Assembly: GCA_037447655.1 (NCBI GenBank)
Contig: JBBHKE010000008.1
Coordinates: 99,796-118,587 of the forward strand
Length of the DNA: 18,792 nt
Origin: Zygnema cylindricum
Lineage: Eukaryota; Streptophyta; Zygnematophyceae; Zygnematales; Zygnemataceae
Direction of reading: 5' to 3'
Part shown: positions 16,745 through 18,792 of the stretch, piece by piece
Layout: each line of letters starts with the position of its first letter
Position numbering within the stretch: position 1 is the first letter of the stretch
Translations under genes and position numbers: made by a program
The notes under the pieces: generated by a model
What the model saw: the letters and a program-made list of their open reading frames with translations, nothing else
What the model was told of the DNA's origin: nothing
The model's database searches: none

Positions 16745-17366
16745 CAACGCTCGTTGTTAATAGCGTTAAGCATTTATTACACAACGAATCGTTTATCGTG
16801 AATAAAAAATAAATGTTATCCATTCTAGTTTAGATTTTTTCGTTTTTTCAAAAAAAAGTTTTAATCTAGTTTATTTATATCTCTAATTTGGGTTTTTGTT
16901 TGTAATAATTATCTGCGTTAAATATCGTTTAGGTACACATACAAAATATGACAAACGTACAACTTCAAGTAATTATGACATTTGCACTACGCGGTTTGTG
17001 AATAAGCCAATAGTTACGATTTGTCGCGTTCCCTAAGATTTGCGAAATGAATAGTGTTACTACCGTGTCAGATTTGCGACGCTAATCACGATGTCACGTA
17101 CTTTGACGATACCAACAAGTACAAACTACAATAATGCCGGATTGTATAGACAATACAAAATTTTATTTTGTTTTTCGTTTCTCGCTCAACCGACCGTAGC
17201 CGACATTTTTTTTTTCTGGTGAATCAAAGGACTGCGACCGCCCGACCCCCAAAATTTGGCAACCGAATCCATTCCGGATCCGGAGCGGGCGGTCAGTTAA
17301 CGATCGGTAACGGTTTCGGTTAAGCGTTTGCGACCTCTGATTAACGCTAATTACAATTCACGGTTG
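16745..17366 (-). mobile_element. TA-flanked MITE, copy 2, with internal insertion
   Basis: TA at 16743-16744 and 17367-17368. TIRs start CAACGCTCGTTGTTAATAG and, from the right in reverse complement, CAACCGTGAATTGTAATTAG, both leading into CGTTA. A 122-bp block (16881-17002) matches 18199-18329 of copy 3 in direct orientation (CTCTAATTTGGGTTTTTGT at its start, TACGCGGTTTGTG at its end). The part from about 17180 to 17345 is AACCG-rich and absent from the other copies, so it is probably a later insertion. Confidence 0.65.
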
Positions 17367-17368
17367 TA

Positions 17369-17871
17369 TTGTTTTGTATCGGCAATAAATTCGGCGCGAT
17401 ACCACAGATGATGATGTTTATCGGTTATCCAATGGTTAAGGGTCCCGATATATTGCTCCGGGACAAACAAACTCCTTATCAGCGATAAGTACAAATTATT
17501 TAGTGCGTTATATAATAGTACACTCTAATATATTGTATTATATAATTGACTTTATATAGCGTGGCATGCCACAAATGAAAATATGTTAAGGTCTCTATAT
17601 TAAGTTGGTTTAGTACTGGCAGTGAAGCACATTAACGTTAACAAATTTAGGGAATTGATCATGGCAGTGACTAATTTGGTTGCTCACAGTCACTTACGTC
17701 ACTTTATGAACGATAGTAAGTTTAAACTACATAAATGTACAAGTAAAGTATCGTTGAGCATAAATTTTACGACCAGTTAGTGTGACAGCTTTGACTCTCG
17801 AAATAATTTTACAGCCACTTAAAATTTGTCGCGCTTGCAAACGTCGACCGTCATAATTAAATTTGCAATTC
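17369..17871. other. AT-rich noncoding stretch, no recognised feature
   Basis: No ORF of note. One 12-bp palindrome, GTGGCATGCCAC, at 17561-17572. Possibly includes the outer part of the palindrome arm that follows. Confidence 0.45.
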
Positions 17872-18085
17872 ACAGAGTTGACAAAGGTTTACGGTAACAA
17901 AACTGCGACAACCACATGTAAATAAAAGTGATGCGCACAATCACTTTTTGTCTTTACGTGAGCTCCACAGTGAGAGAACATGTTGGATTTTAAGTTTTTA
18001 ACTTAGACTCAAAAATTATATTTAATCGTCTAAGCGTCACATTGAACTTAGACGCAAATTGAAACAAAACATCTCAAAACTGAAG
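17872..18085. repeat. Left arm of a long palindrome
   Basis: Pairs with 18593-18792 in inverted orientation over about 200 bp with few mismatches. Matching words include AGGTTTACGGTAAC, CCACATGTAAATAAAAGTG, CACTTTTTGTCTTTACGT, CTCCACAGTGAGAG and CTTAGACGCAAATTGAAAC. The outer limit is uncertain because the right arm leaves the window. Confidence 0.85.
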
Positions 18086-18087
18086 TG

Positions 18088-18590
18088 CACCGTGAATCGT
18101 TATTAAAGCATAAAGTAAAAAAAACAAATAGAGTTATTGACTCTAAATTGTGTAATCATTTTTTTTCAAAAACAATTTTTACTCTAAATTATCAAGAACT
18201 CTAATTTGGGTTTTTGTCCGTACTAGTTATCGGCGCTGATGTCTTTACTGTATATTAGGTACACTTATAGAATGTGACGAAACGTACAATTTCGCGTCAT
18301 TATGACGTTTGTATTACGCGGTTTGTGAAAACATTATTACATGATAATAGTGTGCATTAAATCATTTTTTGTACTTTTTTAATTAATAAAGTACAACTTT
18401 GCACGGTCAAACACCGACCTTACGTCACACTATTTAAAATGGCACTATATTAGAGTTGTTACCGCTGATTCCAAAAGTAACTTAAACAATGTAAAGAATA
18501 ATTTATAATTATGTACTCTATTTTGGGTGATAGAGTCAAAATTTGAGGGGACAAAATTAGCGTACATAATGCTAATAACGATTCGCGGTG
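18088..18590 (-). mobile_element. TA-flanked MITE, copy 3, at the centre of the palindrome
   Basis: 503 bp. TIRs CACCGTGAATCGTTATTA (left) and CACCGCGAATCGTTATTA (right, reverse complement). The right flank is TA (18591-18592); the left is TG (18086-18087), one base from TA. The interior aligns with copy 1 in reverse and copy 2 in direct orientation. No coding. The inverted arms touch it on both sides without unique spacer. Confidence 0.8.
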
Positions 18591-18592
18591 TA

Positions 18593-18792
18593 GTTCAATT
18601 TTGAGAGGTTTCGTTTCAATTTGCGTCTAAGTCCAATGTAATGCTTAGACCATTAAAATTAAACTTTGCGGCTAAAATCCAACATGTGCTCTCACTGTGG
18701 AGCTTACGTAAAGACAAAAAGTGACTGTGCGCAACACTTTTATTTACATGTGGTTGCCGCAATTATGTTACCGTAAACCTTCGCCGACCGTG
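18593..18792. repeat. Right arm of a long palindrome, cut by the window end
   Basis: Inverted partner of 17872-18085, beginning GTTCAATTTTGAGAGG. It continues past base 18792, so the full element and its target duplication cannot be seen here. Confidence 0.85.

Overview
This window shows no convincing cellular gene. It is a stack of decayed transposable elements in a eukaryotic genome. The Ty3/gypsy chromovirus with a chromodomain integrase, the GGGGGAG polypurine tract next to a TGTTG LTR start, plant-type telomere/telobox motifs (AAACCCTA), and MITE-like elements with TTA or TA target duplications all point to the green lineage. A large-genome streptophyte (land plant or charophyte alga) is my inference; I cannot name a species from the sequence alone.

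Layout. (1) 1 to about 10,992, plus strand: the 3' part of a Ty3/gypsy chromovirus. In order it carries protease, reverse transcriptase, RNase H, integrase, a GPY/F module, a chromodomain, an extra 3' open reading frame in the place where some elements carry env, a polypurine tract and a 3' LTR. The 5' LTR and gag lie outside or are unrecognisable. The polyprotein is dead: a stop in protease, at least six reading-frame breaks, a 165-bp tandem duplication inside the integrase core, and stops around the chromodomain. (2) 3563 to 8315, minus strand: a younger LTR element nested in the integrase C-terminal coding region, with a perfect 5-bp target duplication GGTGA. Its two LTRs of about 1.4 kb differ at about 20 positions (about 98.6% identical). 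Its 1.96-kb interior has no coding capacity, so it is non-autonomous (LARD-like, Copia-style ends). The interior holds a cluster of short perfect hairpins with a shared CACCC/GGGTG loop motif and a tRNA-like segment. (3) 10,993 to 13,366: noncoding DNA holding a fragment of a TTA-flanked MITE, a diverged second copy of the tRNA-containing cassette, and palindromes. (4) 13,367 to 15,896: two PIF/Harbinger-type non-autonomous elements back to back in inverted orientation, sharing one TTA. The first carries a TA-flanked MITE. (5) 15,897 to 16,560: a 20-bp minisatellite and flanking AT-rich DNA. (6) 16,560 to the end: AACCG-rich sequence, a second copy of the TA-flanked MITE family, and a third copy at the exact centre of a long palindrome whose right arm runs off the window.

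What works together: the chromovirus modules once formed one Pol polyprotein. The nested element, the MITEs and the PIF-like elements have no transposase or polymerase here and would have depended on proteins supplied in trans. Relative order from the sequence: chromovirus insertion, then a frameshift in integrase, then the 165-bp duplication (units 95% identical). The nested LTR element (LTRs 98.6% identical) is probably later still.
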